DNA of 64,000 nt from the NCBI GenBank assembly GCA_028335825.1, contig JAIOKI010000024.1, positions 1 through 64,000 on the forward strand, in the 5' to 3' direction. Every line of letters starts with the position of its first letter. Within the stretch, counting starts at the first letter, position 1. This document shows positions 49,668 through 59,910 of this stretch, one piece after another. Origin of the DNA: Nosema muscidifuracis (lineage: Eukaryota > Microsporidia > Nosematidae). Under the pieces are notes generated by a model. The model was not told the DNA's origin. It made no database searches and saw only the letters and a program-made list of their open reading frames with translations. The translations under genes were made by a program, and so were the position numbers.

Positions 49668-50934
49668 ATGAATTTCAAAAAGAAATATTTTTATACATAA
49701 ATTAATTAAATTTAATTTATCAAATTTATTTATATTGTTTATAAACAAATAAAAAAAAATTGAAATAATTACTAGTCAAAAAATATATTAAACTATAAGA
49801 TTTTTAAAAAATTTAATTTATTTTTTTTAAAATTATAAATTTAGATAAAAACTATGATAAATTAAATTTCAGTAAATTTTAATTAAATATACTTCAAAAT
49901 CTATTAAATAGAAAAATAATTCGTTATTTTTAAGTTTTCAATCTAATTTTAAAGCCCAATTAGATGATCAAATTATATGATATCAACTTTTTTAATTAAA
50001 TCAGTGTAAGGAAGAATGTAAAAACATTTATTAAGTATTTATTCTTTTACTTAAGTTTTTTTCTGAATGATTTATTTATAAATAAATAAATAAATAATGA
50101 TGTGTTAAAAATAATTATGAATATATTTCAATAAATTTTTATATCTATCTTTTGAGTAAATACTTTGTTTAAGTAAATTATTTTACATCTTAAAACAATT
50201 TCAAATGATATGTTATCTTAATAAATTAGCAATACATGAAAATTAAATTATATTTATTACTGTATTTGTATATTTCATTTTTGGCTTCATTTACACTTTT
50301 CTTAAAATTAAAGCTTTTCTACGACTTTCCGTTTTAAAGCTTCAAGAGTCAAATAAGCAATATGAATGAGAATATACCTCTCTTTTTAATTATAAAAAAA
50401 TTGTTTATTTGTTAGTATATGATCTTAAAAAATTTATCTTATTAAAATATCTGTAATAAGTAAGTACAAAATAAAAATACGAATTTATACTTACATAAAA
50501 AGTTATTATAATGTATACACCTTTGATAAGGTTATCTTAAGATCTAGATTGATTGTAACTCTAACCATATTAAATGTTCCTGTCTTTTAATAATTAGTAA
50601 TATCTTTAATAGATAGATTTAAGTGATACTTTAAGAATTATTTTATATAACAAGGTCTTTAATTTTAAATATTCGTATAAAAAATTCAAGATAGATTTAA
50701 AATTAGAAAAAATAATATCTCTTATTTTTCAATTTAATCTACATCATGCATTATTAATTTAATTTCATACTAAAAGTAAATATAAAAATAGAAGAATTTT
50801 GCCTAAATTTTATAAATGATTATTGAAATAATTCAAAGTCACTTTTTATCAAATATTAATAAATTGATATTATTATATGACTAAACTAAGATTATTAATT
50901 TAATTATGAAGCCATTAATGTTTATTCTTTTAGT
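49668..50934. other. Gene-free stretch
   Basis: A+T-rich spacer with no recognised gene, followed by the decayed element fragment at 50935-51180. Confidence 0.5.
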
Positions 50935-51180
50935 ATAGCTAAGGCTGGCTTTTATCTTTCATTTGTATTTCTAGAATATTTTCTTCAAATGTTCTCCCGC
51001 TACTATTAAGGTCTCCATCTCTTCTGTAGTCAAGTGAAATACTCTTTAAGGTCTTTTTAAGATTATAAACTGAATTTAAGCTTCAAACTGGACAAATGTC
51101 TGAAATTTTTCTGTGGCTATCATGCCATCACATGTTAATACATATGGAACAATAACCGTACTATTGTGTTAATTCATTTG
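50935..51180 (-). mobile_element. Retroelement fragment, probably 3' end of a LINE-type RT gene
   Basis: A patch of clearly higher G+C content reads on the minus strand as VIVPYVLTCDGMIATE (near 51110-51160) and, in another frame, SVYNLKKTLKSISLDYRRDG (near 51010-51070). The pieces stand in the order expected for a P-Y-V-x-T-x-D-G block followed by a Y-I-Q-x-x-x-L-K-K-T-L-E block known to me from the C-terminus of microsporidian reverse transcriptases. The fragment at 10640-11110 has similar blocks. Class assignment is inference; it is a dead fragment. Confidence 0.35.
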
Positions 51181-51356
51181 CATCATTGTAATTATATATT
51201 TATTATAGATAAAATTATTGTTTAATTTAAAAGAGTAAATTAGGAAAACTTTTATAAGTCAGGAAAATACTCAGCTAAGAAAAAAATTTAAGTCAAAATA
51301 ATTGTTATAAATCCAAAGATAAAAAAAAACATTCTTTTTAAGACAAAATTTTTATT

Positions 51357-53345
51357 TTATTGTTCTTTCTTATCTTCATTTTCATTGCTATCCTTCTTAT
51401 CTTCATTTTCATTGCCATCTTTCTCTTCTTCTTTCTTTTCGTTATTTTCTTCATTCAATTCAGACTTTTCTTGTTTATTTTTCTCCTCTTCTTCCTCTTT
51501 CTTTAATTGTACAAGTTCAGCTTCAGCTTTTTCTAATACGATCTTAGTTTCTTTCTTTAAGTTATCAAATGGTAAATTATCAAATTCAGATGCACTAAAT
51601 AAATCGATTCTTAATTTCTTTCCATATTCTTCAAGTTTATACGACATACCCTGTAACTTGTAACATGTTGGTGTATACTTCTTAGGATATTTCACTTTAA
51701 TTTCATTTATCTGATCAATAAATGAATTTATTTCAGTTCTAATAGATTTCTCTACTTCTTCTAATTTTTCTGATACAAAACTAAGTTTTTTTATAATATC
51801 TTCTCTTACTTTATATTCTTGTTCTATTTCTACTGATGGCTGTATATCGAATAAATCCATAGCTATTTCTCTTGCTCTACTTTCATCTTCAGAATTAAAT
51901 AAATCTTTAATATTACCTGACATAGCATCTAATAAACTCATAGCCATAGTTTCTAATTCATTTCTCATATGTCCTATTTTTTCAATATTAGTTTCTAATA
52001 TTCTATACCTATCTTCTGTATTTATAAGATCATTTTTATCCTCAGAAGATAATTCTAATGTGGAATATTCAAATTCTAAATCTTTATCATCAACTTTAAC
52101 TGACTTAATTTCTATAAGACCAAATTTATTTATTTCAATTATTATTTTTACAGATTCAGGATCTTCAGTCTCTTCTTTCTTAATTTTAATATTTCCTATT
52201 ACGTCATTATCTTCTAATAATTCTAATGAGAAATCTTTCTTTCTGTTATATGTAACAGTCTTCTTTAATCCAATTATATCTGTAGCTTTAAAAACTACTG
52301 AAGATTTTTGACTATTTCCTTCTAATCCAATACTAATATTTCTTCCTATAATATCATTCATTTTATATTTATTAGAAACTACTGAACAAGCTAATCCAAG
52401 AGATGTTCCTATAGCACATGACTCAGTAAGATCTAATGTAACTTGATATTCAATTTTTTTATCTATAATATTTTTAATTAAAAACGAACTTGAATTACCA
52501 CCTGTAATTTCAATCATTCCTTTAAAATTAATATTCTTAATAGATTCATCTACAAAATTAGTTATTTTTTCTACTTCTTCAGTACAAGCTACAAGATATT
52601 CTTCTTGAGTGATCTGTACATTAATTAAATTCTCATTAATATAAATTTGTATATTTGCTACAGAAGAAGCATTAAGTACAGTCTTTAATTTTTCAAGATG
52701 TCTTAAAATATTCTCTCTTACTATTTTTGTATCTTCTAATTGATATTTCTTAAGTATTATATTAATTAATTTTTCATCAAAATCTTTTGCACCAGTTTTA
52801 CAACTACTAATATATAAAGGAGTAAATACAAAATTTTCATATGAAAAAAATCCTACTTCAGTTTTAGAATGTCCAAAATCGAATATTGCAAATTGAGATG
52901 GAATTCTTTCTCTTCTTAAACAAGCAAACATTCCTATAGCACTTATATCATTAAAAAACCTTTCAACTTTCATATCACAACACCTAGAAATATCGTATAA
53001 GAATTTCCTGTCAGAATATTTATAATAAGAAGGTATTGAAATACAAATAGAAGGATTTCCTTTAGTATTCTGTTTAACAAGTCTATCAAGATATTTAACA
53101 AACATCATAAATACTTTAGAACTTTCTTTATCAGATAAATTATCTCTAAAAGATCTATGTCTTAAATTTATACTCTGTTCATGCTCACCAGTTATACTAT
53201 TACCAAATTTACGAATTGGTGTAGTAAGTTCTAATACAGTTGGTATGGATCTTTTACCTTGTTCATCTCCTAATATTTTACCATTATCTTTTGATGAAGC
53301 TATTTTTGTTTTGTATGATCCAAAATCAATTCCAATAAATTCCAT
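51357..53345 (-). CDS. SSE1: Hsp110/Sse1-type Hsp70-family chaperone
   Basis: The 662-residue protein opens with the Hsp70 nucleotide-binding fold: IGIDFGSYKTKIA (phosphate loop 1), SIPTVLEL, a second phosphate loop IFDFGHSKTEVGFF near residue 154, a GAKDFDEKLI block and an adenosine motif ITGGNSS near 300. The DFGH form of phosphate loop 2 is typical of Hsp110 rather than true Hsp70. The substrate domain is followed by a long helical part and a highly acidic, lysine-rich C-terminal tail (from about residue 615). No signal peptide and no KDEL-type end, so it is cytosolic and not the endoplasmic-reticulum relative Lhs1. Hsp110 proteins act as nucleotide-exchange factors and holdases for Hsp70. 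Yeast Sse1 has 693 residues. A CCC lies just upstream of the ATG. Confidence 0.88.
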   Translation of the reverse strand: MEFIGIDFGSYKTKIASSKDNGKILGDEQGKRSIPTVLELTTPIRKFGNSITGEHEQSINLRHRSFRDNLSDKESSKVFMMFVKYLDRLVKQNTKGNPSICISIPSYYKYSDRKFLYDISRCCDMKVERFFNDISAIGMFACLRRERIPSQFAIFDFGHSKTEVGFFSYENFVFTPLYISSCKTGAKDFDEKLINIILKKYQLEDTKIVRENILRHLEKLKTVLNASSVANIQIYINENLINVQITQEEYLVACTEEVEKITNFVDESIKNINFKGMIEITGGNSSSFLIKNIIDKKIEYQVTLDLTESCAIGTSLGLACSVVSNKYKMNDIIGRNISIGLEGNSQKSSVVFKATDIIGLKKTVTYNRKKDFSLELLEDNDVIGNIKIKKEETEDPESVKIIIEINKFGLIEIKSVKVDDKDLEFEYSTLELSSEDKNDLINTEDRYRILETNIEKIGHMRNELETMAMSLLDAMSGNIKDLFNSEDESRAREIAMDLFDIQPSVEIEQEYKVREDIIKKLSFVSEKLEEVEKSIRTEINSFIDQINEIKVKYPKKYTPTCYKLQGMSYKLEEYGKKLRIDLFSASEFDNLPFDNLKKETKIVLEKAEAELVQLKKEEEEEKNKQEKSELNEENNEKKEEEKDGNENEDKKDSNENEDKKEQ

Positions 53346-53351
53346 TTTTAT

Positions 53352-53354
53352 GGG
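53352..53354 (-). promoter_or_regulatory. Start-proximal CCC motif of the Hsp110 gene
   Basis: CCC on the minus strand, seven bases from the ATG at 53345, supports that start. Confidence 0.55.
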
Positions 53355-53671
53355 TAGAAAAATTTAAAAATTTATATTTAAAAAATTCTTGAATTTTCTA
53401 GTCAATTCGTAAATAAATTGATCTGCGGCTGATTGTATTTGTTATTGATTATTTTTTAGATAGAATATATTGTTGAAAAAAATATTGACTTATTGTTATT
53501 TGTAATATTAACTGATTCTTCAATCTAATAATAATTTCATTAATTCTTATTTGTAAGGGTTCTAATTTGGAAATAAAATTTTAAAATAATTAAACTTTCT
53601 ATCTGAATGATAGATTTTAAATCAGAAGATTATAAATCTGAGTATTTTATTAAAATAAAGAAGTATAAATT
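53355..53671. other. Divergent upstream region
   Basis: Spacer between the Hsp110 gene (minus) and the secreted protein gene (plus). It should hold both promoters, but no specific site is recognised apart from the C-run. Confidence 0.4.
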
Positions 53672-53992
53672 AATTTAAAAAATTTATAATTTAAAGAATT
53701 GCATAAAATAATATAAAAAAATTTATAATATAAAGAAATTCATAATTTAAAGAATTGCATAAACTAATTTAAAAAAATTTATAATATAAAGAAATTCATA
53801 ATTTAAAGAATTGCATAAACTAATTTAAAAAAATCTATAATATAAAAAAATTCATAATTTAAAGAATTGCATAAACTAATTTAAAAAAATCTATAATATA
53901 AAAAAATTTATAATATAAAAAAATTTATAATATAAAAAAATTTATAATTTAAAAAAATTCATAATATAAAAAAAATTATAATTTAAAGAATG
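53672..53992. repeat. Composite A/T tandem repeat (56-base and 17-base units)
   Basis: A 56-base unit containing AATTTAAAGAATTGCATAAA recurs at a strict 56-base step (GAATTGCAT at 53696, 53752, 53808 and 53864). It then gives way to a 17-base unit built on TAATATAAAAAAATTTA (TAATATA at 53894, 53911 and 53928), decaying towards 53992. The array ends about 130 bases before the start of the secreted protein gene at 54126. Confidence 0.85.
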
Positions 53993-54125
53993 TAAAAAAA
54001 AATATTTTAAATTATAAAAATATTTCATTTCTTTGATAAAAATTTTATAATAAATTAAGAATAAATTAAATTAAGAAATATCTTACTAAATAAAAAAGTA
54101 TAAAAAGAAGTGTTTTTTAATAATA

Positions 54126-55127
54126 ATGATATTTTTTATAATACTATACTCTTCATCTATACTAGCATCTTTTAATAGTGATCCTACAGGTCCAGTTACT
54201 TACGAAGGATTGAGAAATATTCTTGCATCATTTGCTAACGGAATAAATAAGACTATCGAAGAGAATCTTACAGAAAGTGAACAAAGAACATTAAGAAATG
54301 TTAAAAAAGAAATTGATACAATTACTAGAGATGAAATTGAGAGACAGGAAAAAAATTTAAAAAATCTTATGGATAATATCAAAACATCTCAAAGTAAAAA
54401 AGAAGATACTAAAGAAAAAGAAAGAACAATCAATCCATCTACAAACCCTTTACAAAATATTCTTCCTTTATTAGCTAATTCCCTTGGTTCTGGTAATAAT
54501 AATGATCTTATCATGTATATTTTATATCTACTAAATTATAATCAAAATACTTCCACTACTTCTGAATCAAATCCAAATATCTTGACTTCTATTATACCAA
54601 TAATTCTACAAAAAATCAGTCAAAGAGGAATAACGTTACCAGCCAATCAAAATTTATTAGGAAATACTGGTTTTTTAGGTGCATGTAATGGTATCAATCC
54701 ATTACATGCTAATCTACAAGGATATCCTTCAGGGTTATTAGGAAATCAGAATATACAAGGAGGTATTAATCCAGCAATTCTCCAAAGTCTTCTAGGAGCT
54801 TCTTTTTCTCAAGGATCTAATTTAGACCCTAACCAAGTCATTTTGTTAAATATTTTGATAGCTTTATTAAACAATAATACACCTACCAGTGAATGTCCTC
54901 TACAAAATCCTCCAAGACCCACAAGTTTATATGGTCCTTCTTTGCCTCAAAATATGTCTGGTTCATCTGTACCTCAGTATGGTTATGGGCCTACTTTACC
55001 AAAGAATGGATATGGTCCTTCTCTACCTGAACCCTCTCAAACTGATTTAACTAATTGTCATGGAGCATCCTGTGCTAATGGAGTAGAAACTCGTGAATAT
55101 TCTAAAAATTATGGTAGAAGACCCTAA
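54126..55127 (+). CDS. Secreted protein with Asn/Leu-rich middle and YGP(S/T)LP repeats
   Basis: The 333-residue protein has a likely signal peptide (MIFFIILYSSSILASF). Residues about 30-105 are charged and helical (a probable coiled coil ending in KKEDTKEKERT). A middle part rich in asparagine, leucine and glycine follows, with LGN and NQN runs. Near residues 265-305 the tripeptide YGP with a following SLP or TLP recurs (LYGPSLP, YGYGPTLP, GYGPSLP). Two cysteines occur close to the C-terminus (NCHGASCANG). Low-complexity, proline-containing secreted proteins of this kind are typical of microsporidian spore wall or polar tube components, but no known family is matched, so this is inference. 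No C-run precedes the ATG. Confidence 0.78.
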   Translation: MIFFIILYSSSILASFNSDPTGPVTYEGLRNILASFANGINKTIEENLTESEQRTLRNVKKEIDTITRDEIERQEKNLKNLMDNIKTSQSKKEDTKEKERTINPSTNPLQNILPLLANSLGSGNNNDLIMYILYLLNYNQNTSTTSESNPNILTSIIPIILQKISQRGITLPANQNLLGNTGFLGACNGINPLHANLQGYPSGLLGNQNIQGGINPAILQSLLGASFSQGSNLDPNQVILLNILIALLNNNTPTSECPLQNPPRPTSLYGPSLPQNMSGSSVPQYGYGPTLPKNGYGPSLPEPSQTDLTNCHGASCANGVETREYSKNYGRRP

Positions 55128-56478
55128 GTAATTAAATAATGTAAATAAGTAAAATTATTTTTTAATTAACATACTAATTTTACATAAAAATATAAAGAAT
55201 TATTAAAAAAATGTTGGAGAATAACAATACTAAATTTTAATCAAAATAAAAAATAAGGGCAGGTTATTACATCAATTAATATTTTTTGTTACTCTTAAAT
55301 TTTGATATGAAAATAATCTCTAATATTTCTATTATAAAAATGAGACTATAATTATATTTAAAAAACTAGTAAATTGTTCACAAATATCTAGTAATTTAGC
55401 ATTACTTCATTACTTGTAAAATTTAATTTTTTAATTATCTTTTGAAATGAAGTAATGATACGTCAAAATATTATTTATTAAAAACTTTAATACAAAACAT
55501 GTCAAGGATAGTTTATAAATATAACACTCGGATAAAAAAATATTAATTACATTATAAATTTCTAATAAACAGTGCTATAGATCAAAGTTCATCGATTATT
55601 TTAAAAACAAATTTTTTATAAATAATAAATGTGCTTCGTTTTTTAGTATGTTCAACATTTTAAAAAGATTCAGGCTCTTTAGAAACCCCATTTAAATTAT
55701 TTTCTAATGAACGTATAAAACAATTGATGATTTATAAATATGCAAGTTAAAGAATTAAGTTATTATTATTGAAATTTAAATCATTTTCTATGCAAATGTA
55801 AGCTTAATCGAAATGTTATGAATATTAATTTGTTCTTGATAGATAATTTTAAAATTAAATGTATCTGTCATGACAAAATATGTACTATATTTAATTTATA
55901 TTATGTATCTGAAAAGTGGTACAAGTATTGTGTTTCACTAGAGATTATAAATTACAGAATAAAATAATTTAATTGACTATGATTTTTATTATGATTAATT
56001 AAAATATAAAAAATAAAGAAATTTCCATCACAAGGGCATGAAATATAAAAATTTAAAACTTTTATTTAATTTATCAATCCTTGAAATTTATTATAAAAAG
56101 ATATGATATTAAAAAATTTATTTAAAGATAATTAACTGTTTTTGTATAAGCTTTTAGGAAAAAAATAAATATTTTATTTTTCTTTTATGATAAAAGATCA
56201 TCATTTTTAATAAATAGATAGTACCTCCTTAATATGAGCTTTTAAGAATGTAAAATGATGTTTCAGACTAGTTGTAAAAAAAATAATTAAGAAAGATTAA
56301 ATAAGTATGAAATAAAGGTAATATCTACTGTTATCAGAAGATATTTATCAAAAATTTAAATCTATTTAACTATGTTTTTATCAATATTACATTATACATT
56401 TAGGCAATTATTATTATAACGCCCTTAACTTATAAAAATTGTTTAAAATTTTATTTGTAATATTTTCAGCCCCCAAAG
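55128..56478. other. Gene-free stretch
   Basis: A+T-rich spacer of about 1.35 kb. Near 55680 an AGAAACCCC box with a following CGTATAAAACAA may be a weak third copy of the dispersed repeat at 21961 and 36368. Nothing else is recognised. Confidence 0.45.
56470..56474 (+). promoter_or_regulatory. Start-proximal CCCCC motif of the nucleoporin gene
   Basis: A run of five C ends four bases before the ATG at 56479 and fixes the start. Confidence 0.6.
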
Positions 56479-58179
56479 ATGAATTACAATTCCTTTAACC
56501 AGAAAAATGATGATCAAAATAATATCAACCAGAATCCTTTTGCAAATGCTCCTCAACAACAGACAAATAATCCTTTTGCAAATGCTCCTCAACAGCAGAC
56601 AAATAATCCTTTTGCTAATGCTCCTCAGCAACAGACAAATAATCCTTTTGCTAATGCTCCTCAACAACAGACAACTTCAAATATTTTTGGAAATTCACAA
56701 CAAACAACATCAAATATTTTTGGAAATCCACAACAGCAATCAAACATATTGAGTAATGCACAAGGAACTTCTTCATTTGGATCTGCTCAACCACAAAGTG
56801 TTAATCCATTTGTAGCTTCACAAAATGCTTTTTCTAGTGCACAAACGAATCCACTATCTGGAAATCAACAGACAAGTGTCTTCGGCTCGAATACTCAATC
56901 TGCTACTCCATTTGGATCTGCTCAACCACAAAGTGTTAATCCATTTGTAGCTTCACAGAATGCTTTTTCTAGTGCACAAACGAATCCACTATCTGGAAAT
57001 CAACAGACAAGTGTCTTCGGCTCGAATACTCAATCTGCTACTCCATTTGGATCTGCTCAGCCACAAAGTGTTAATCCGTTTGTAGCCGCACAACAAGTAA
57101 GCACGAATACAACCGAAACTTTTCAACAACAACCTAATGTATTTAATAATGCTTCTCAGCCTAATCCATTTGCAAATGCTCAACAACCTTCTTCTATGAG
57201 TACTCAGCCAGTTAATCCGTTTGCCAATGCACAAAAACAAACTAATACTTTATTTACGAACGATCAAAAATCTTTTGCTTCAAGTACACAACCTAGTACA
57301 TTTTCTAATGTTCAGCAACCATCTTCATTTGGTACTCAATCTTCTATTTCAACTAATGCGCAGCCTAATACTTTAACAACTTCTTGTGGAGTATTTCCAT
57401 CTCAACAAACTTCTTCTAATTCAATTCAACAGAACCAAACTCAAAATCCTTTTGTTCAAGCTGCCATGAAACAACAAGCTTCTTCTGTTTTTACTGCTCA
57501 ACCACAATCAAATACATCTCAAGTTAATACCAATATTCCATTTGTTACTAATCAAGAATCAAAAACTGAAAATACTCCTTTAATAAATGATAAGACTCAA
57601 TTTGGATCAACTAAACAAGAAGATACTACTATAAAAAATATCTCTGTGAGTACATCTGATAAAACTGAAAAATTAGATAATAAAGAATATAATAAAACTT
57701 CTATATTTGGAGATAATAGCAAGTTCGTAAATACAGAAAGAAATACAACTTTCGTTCAAATGACATTATACGAAATTTTACAAGAACAAACACGTAAATT
57801 AGAAGAGAATATAAATGAATTTAACAATAAAGCAAGAGAAATATATGAAGAAGATGAAAAACTTTTAGAAAGTCTTAATAATTACAAAGTACTTAGTCAA
57901 TATTTAGATAAAGAAGAAATTAGACTTAATGAATTGGAAGAAAATATCGATTTCTTTGAAAAACTTCTTGACGACTATTCCAAGAAAATATCACGTAACG
58001 ATGATGATGATGAATTAATAACATGTGTAAAAGAATTTGAAAAAGTATCAGATAATTTTTATAAAAGTATGGAAGAGAATAAAGACAAAGATGATGAAGT
58101 TCTAGGATTGGTGAAGGAGAATTATAATTTGTGTAGCGTCATAGATGAAAAATTAGATTTATATGAGAAATATAAATAA
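56479..58179 (+). CDS. NSP1: FG-repeat nucleoporin of the Nsp1/Nup62 family
   Basis: The 566-residue protein has the classic two-part build. Residues 1 to about 370 are glutamine-, asparagine-, serine- and threonine-rich with FG dipeptides (NIFGN, SSFGS, SVFGSN, TPFGS) and many NPF motifs, forming the disordered permeability barrier. Residues about 430-566 are a charged coiled coil opening with QMTLYEILQEQTRKLEEN, which fits the Nsp1/Nup62 C-terminal domain that binds partner nucleoporins in the central channel. There is no membrane span. Two tandem repeats shape the FG part: a 12-residue unit (NPFANAPQQQTN) four times near the N-terminus and a nearly identical 45-residue unit from 56779. The recent look of the repeats suggests the length is variable between strains. 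Confidence 0.88.
   Translation: MNYNSFNQKNDDQNNINQNPFANAPQQQTNNPFANAPQQQTNNPFANAPQQQTNNPFANAPQQQTTSNIFGNSQQTTSNIFGNPQQQSNILSNAQGTSSFGSAQPQSVNPFVASQNAFSSAQTNPLSGNQQTSVFGSNTQSATPFGSAQPQSVNPFVASQNAFSSAQTNPLSGNQQTSVFGSNTQSATPFGSAQPQSVNPFVAAQQVSTNTTETFQQQPNVFNNASQPNPFANAQQPSSMSTQPVNPFANAQKQTNTLFTNDQKSFASSTQPSTFSNVQQPSSFGTQSSISTNAQPNTLTTSCGVFPSQQTSSNSIQQNQTQNPFVQAAMKQQASSVFTAQPQSNTSQVNTNIPFVTNQESKTENTPLINDKTQFGSTKQEDTTIKNISVSTSDKTEKLDNKEYNKTSIFGDNSKFVNTERNTTFVQMTLYEILQEQTRKLEENINEFNNKAREIYEEDEKLLESLNNYKVLSQYLDKEEIRLNELEENIDFFEKLLDDYSKKISRNDDDDELITCVKEFEKVSDNFYKSMEENKDKDDEVLGLVKENYNLCSVIDEKLDLYEKYK
56533..56676 (+). repeat. 36-base coding tandem repeat, four copies
   Basis: Copies begin at 56533, 56569, 56605 and 56641, each encoding NPFANAPQQQT with synonymous differences only (GCA/GCT, CAA/CAG). 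Confidence 0.85.
56779..57086 (+). repeat. 135-base coding tandem repeat, 2.3 copies
   Basis: Units begin at 56779, 56914 and 57049 with the same GGATCTGCTCA start. The first two are nearly identical at nucleotide level (one visible A/G change), so the duplication is recent. The third is partial, ending around PQSVNPFVA. Confidence 0.88.
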
Positions 58180-58584
58180 ATATTTAAAGTTGATTTAATA
58201 TTTAGCATAATTTATCATATTTAGGAAATTGAATGTGAATTTGTTAAACGTTTCGTCTAAAAAATGATTAAAAATATTTTAATTAAAAGATTTACTTTTA
58301 TATTTAATTAATATTTGATCTTTTAAAGACACTCAATTTTTTTAATTTTATAACTTACTATTCCCTTCTAAAGTAAAGCCTTAATTAAAATAGGTTAACA
58401 AGTTAACTTTCATAAACCTTCGTTATCAACTTTTTGTGTTTTTTATTTCACTTAATTTGACAGATGTATTTAATTAATATTACTGACAAAATATATTTTT
58501 GAAATGAAAGGATAACGTTAATAATATATCAATTTTTTAAAAAGTGTAATCAAATAAATTCACATATTTACAATATTTAATTAA
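58180..58584. other. Spacer between converging genes
   Basis: A+T-rich 3' spacer between Nsp1 and the coiled-coil gene. Nothing recognised. Confidence 0.5.
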
Positions 58585-59910
58585 TCAAAACTTGCTTGAT
58601 TCGTTAGATATTTTAGGAAGATTTTCAATACAATTTTTTGATCTGAGTCCTTCTTTCGTAATATTATTTAGAAAATCTACTAGATTTTTCTGAGAAGGAT
58701 CTAAAACTGGGTTGGTAGTTAAAACTTCAGAAAATAAATTAGAATCTTTTGATTCAAAACTTTCAACAGGTAGATTTAAAGAGAAACTTGGTATTTGGAT
58801 ATCGATCTTATGTTCTTGAACTGACTGAGAAGTATTTTGATGCGACAAAGTAGATTGAAGAGGATTAATTTTATCATCTTTGCGGAAATTTGATTCAATA
58901 AAAATTTCTAGTAAATTCTTAATTGATTTTTGTTGTTCAGATACATCATCTAAAATCTTAAAAACTAATTTTTTAAATTCATCATAACGAATATCCAAAA
59001 ATTCGCTACTTTTTTTATAATTAAAATGTTCTTTCTCAAGAGGATTTAAACTACTTTTTGAATCATCTTTTGTTTGAATTTTTTCAAGAGTTTGATCGAT
59101 TTTTTCAGATAAAAGTTCAGTCTTAGCAACGTTATGATCAGAAATTTCCTGTAAATCTTTTAATATTAAATTTAAATTATTTATAATTTTTGATTCAGAT
59201 TCTCTCATCGATTTTGTAATATAAAAATATATATTCTCTTTCAAAAATTGTAATAAATTTTCGTGATGTTCGTTTATTTCATTTCTAAAATTATCGATTT
59301 CTTTTTTAAGTGCACTTTTCATTCTTAATTCGTTGTTATCAAGTTGTATTTTTATAATTTCATTTATTTTTTCATAAGTATAGCCTAAAAACATATTTTC
59401 TCTGTTTATATTATCTTGATCAAGATTTTTAATTCGTTCATTAACTATAAAAAGTATTTTTTCTTGAAATTCTGTAAGTGATTTCTCAATTGAAATATTT
59501 AAATTATCTGATTTATTTTTTGAAGAACTATCATCAAGTTTTATTTCACATTCATTAGGATCTGATAAATTATCTTGTAAATCAATATTCTCTTTATGAG
59601 CCAACCCTTTTTTTCTTTTCATATTTGTACCTTTTTTATTATTTGATTCTTCTTTAATATCTTCTTTAATATCTTCCTTGATATTTTCTCTAATAGTACT
59701 CTCTTGATTAAGTATATTACTCTTTTTACTTTGTATATCAGGTTTACGTCTATGATCAGTCACACATTTATAATCCGATATTTCATTTTCTTTAGTTATA
59801 TTGTTATTAGATTGATGAATATCATCTTCAACTATATTCTTAGAGGTAAGTTCAGTTGTTGAAAATATAAATGAAATGTACATAATTAAAAGATACATTA
59901 AATTTTTCAT
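58585..59910 (-). CDS. Secreted coiled-coil protein, function unknown
   Basis: The 441-residue protein has a probable signal peptide (MKNLMYLLIMYISFIFS). A charged low-complexity part follows, including short repeats (ENIKEDIKEDIKEES near residues 74-90) and a basic patch (KKGTNMKRKKG). Residues about 130-350 are dominated by heptad-like helices without proline, consistent with an extended coiled coil (TEFQEKILFIVNERIKN, LKEISDHN-type spacing, DDVSEQQKSIKNLLEIF). Only a few cysteines. The context before the ATG is GAGGG rather than CCC (59912-59914), the GGG variant described for some microsporidian genes. It could be a structural spore or envelope protein; that is inference. Confidence 0.76.
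   Translation of the reverse strand: MKNLMYLLIMYISFIFSTTELTSKNIVEDDIHQSNNNITKENEISDYKCVTDHRRKPDIQSKKSNILNQESTIRENIKEDIKEDIKEESNNKKGTNMKRKKGLAHKENIDLQDNLSDPNECEIKLDDSSSKNKSDNLNISIEKSLTEFQEKILFIVNERIKNLDQDNINRENMFLGYTYEKINEIIKIQLDNNELRMKSALKKEIDNFRNEINEHHENLLQFLKENIYFYITKSMRESESKIINNLNLILKDLQEISDHNVAKTELLSEKIDQTLEKIQTKDDSKSSLNPLEKEHFNYKKSSEFLDIRYDEFKKLVFKILDDVSEQQKSIKNLLEIFIESNFRKDDKINPLQSTLSHQNTSQSVQEHKIDIQIPSFSLNLPVESFESKDSNLFSEVLTTNPVLDPSQKNLVDFLNNITKEGLRSKNCIENLPKISNESSKF

Noticed and set aside
49668-49748. N-terminal extension of the small secreted protein gene
   Set aside because: It would begin with TTG and place the hydrophobic signal peptide in the interior; the ATG at 49667 is preferred.
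51385-52311. Plus-strand open frames opposite the Hsp110 gene
   Set aside because: They are serine/phenylalanine-rich mirror images of the charged coding strand.
56443-57240. Minus-strand and shifted-frame open frames over the Nsp1 repeats
   Set aside because: They are shadows of the repeated FG coding sequence and carry the repeat in meaningless form.
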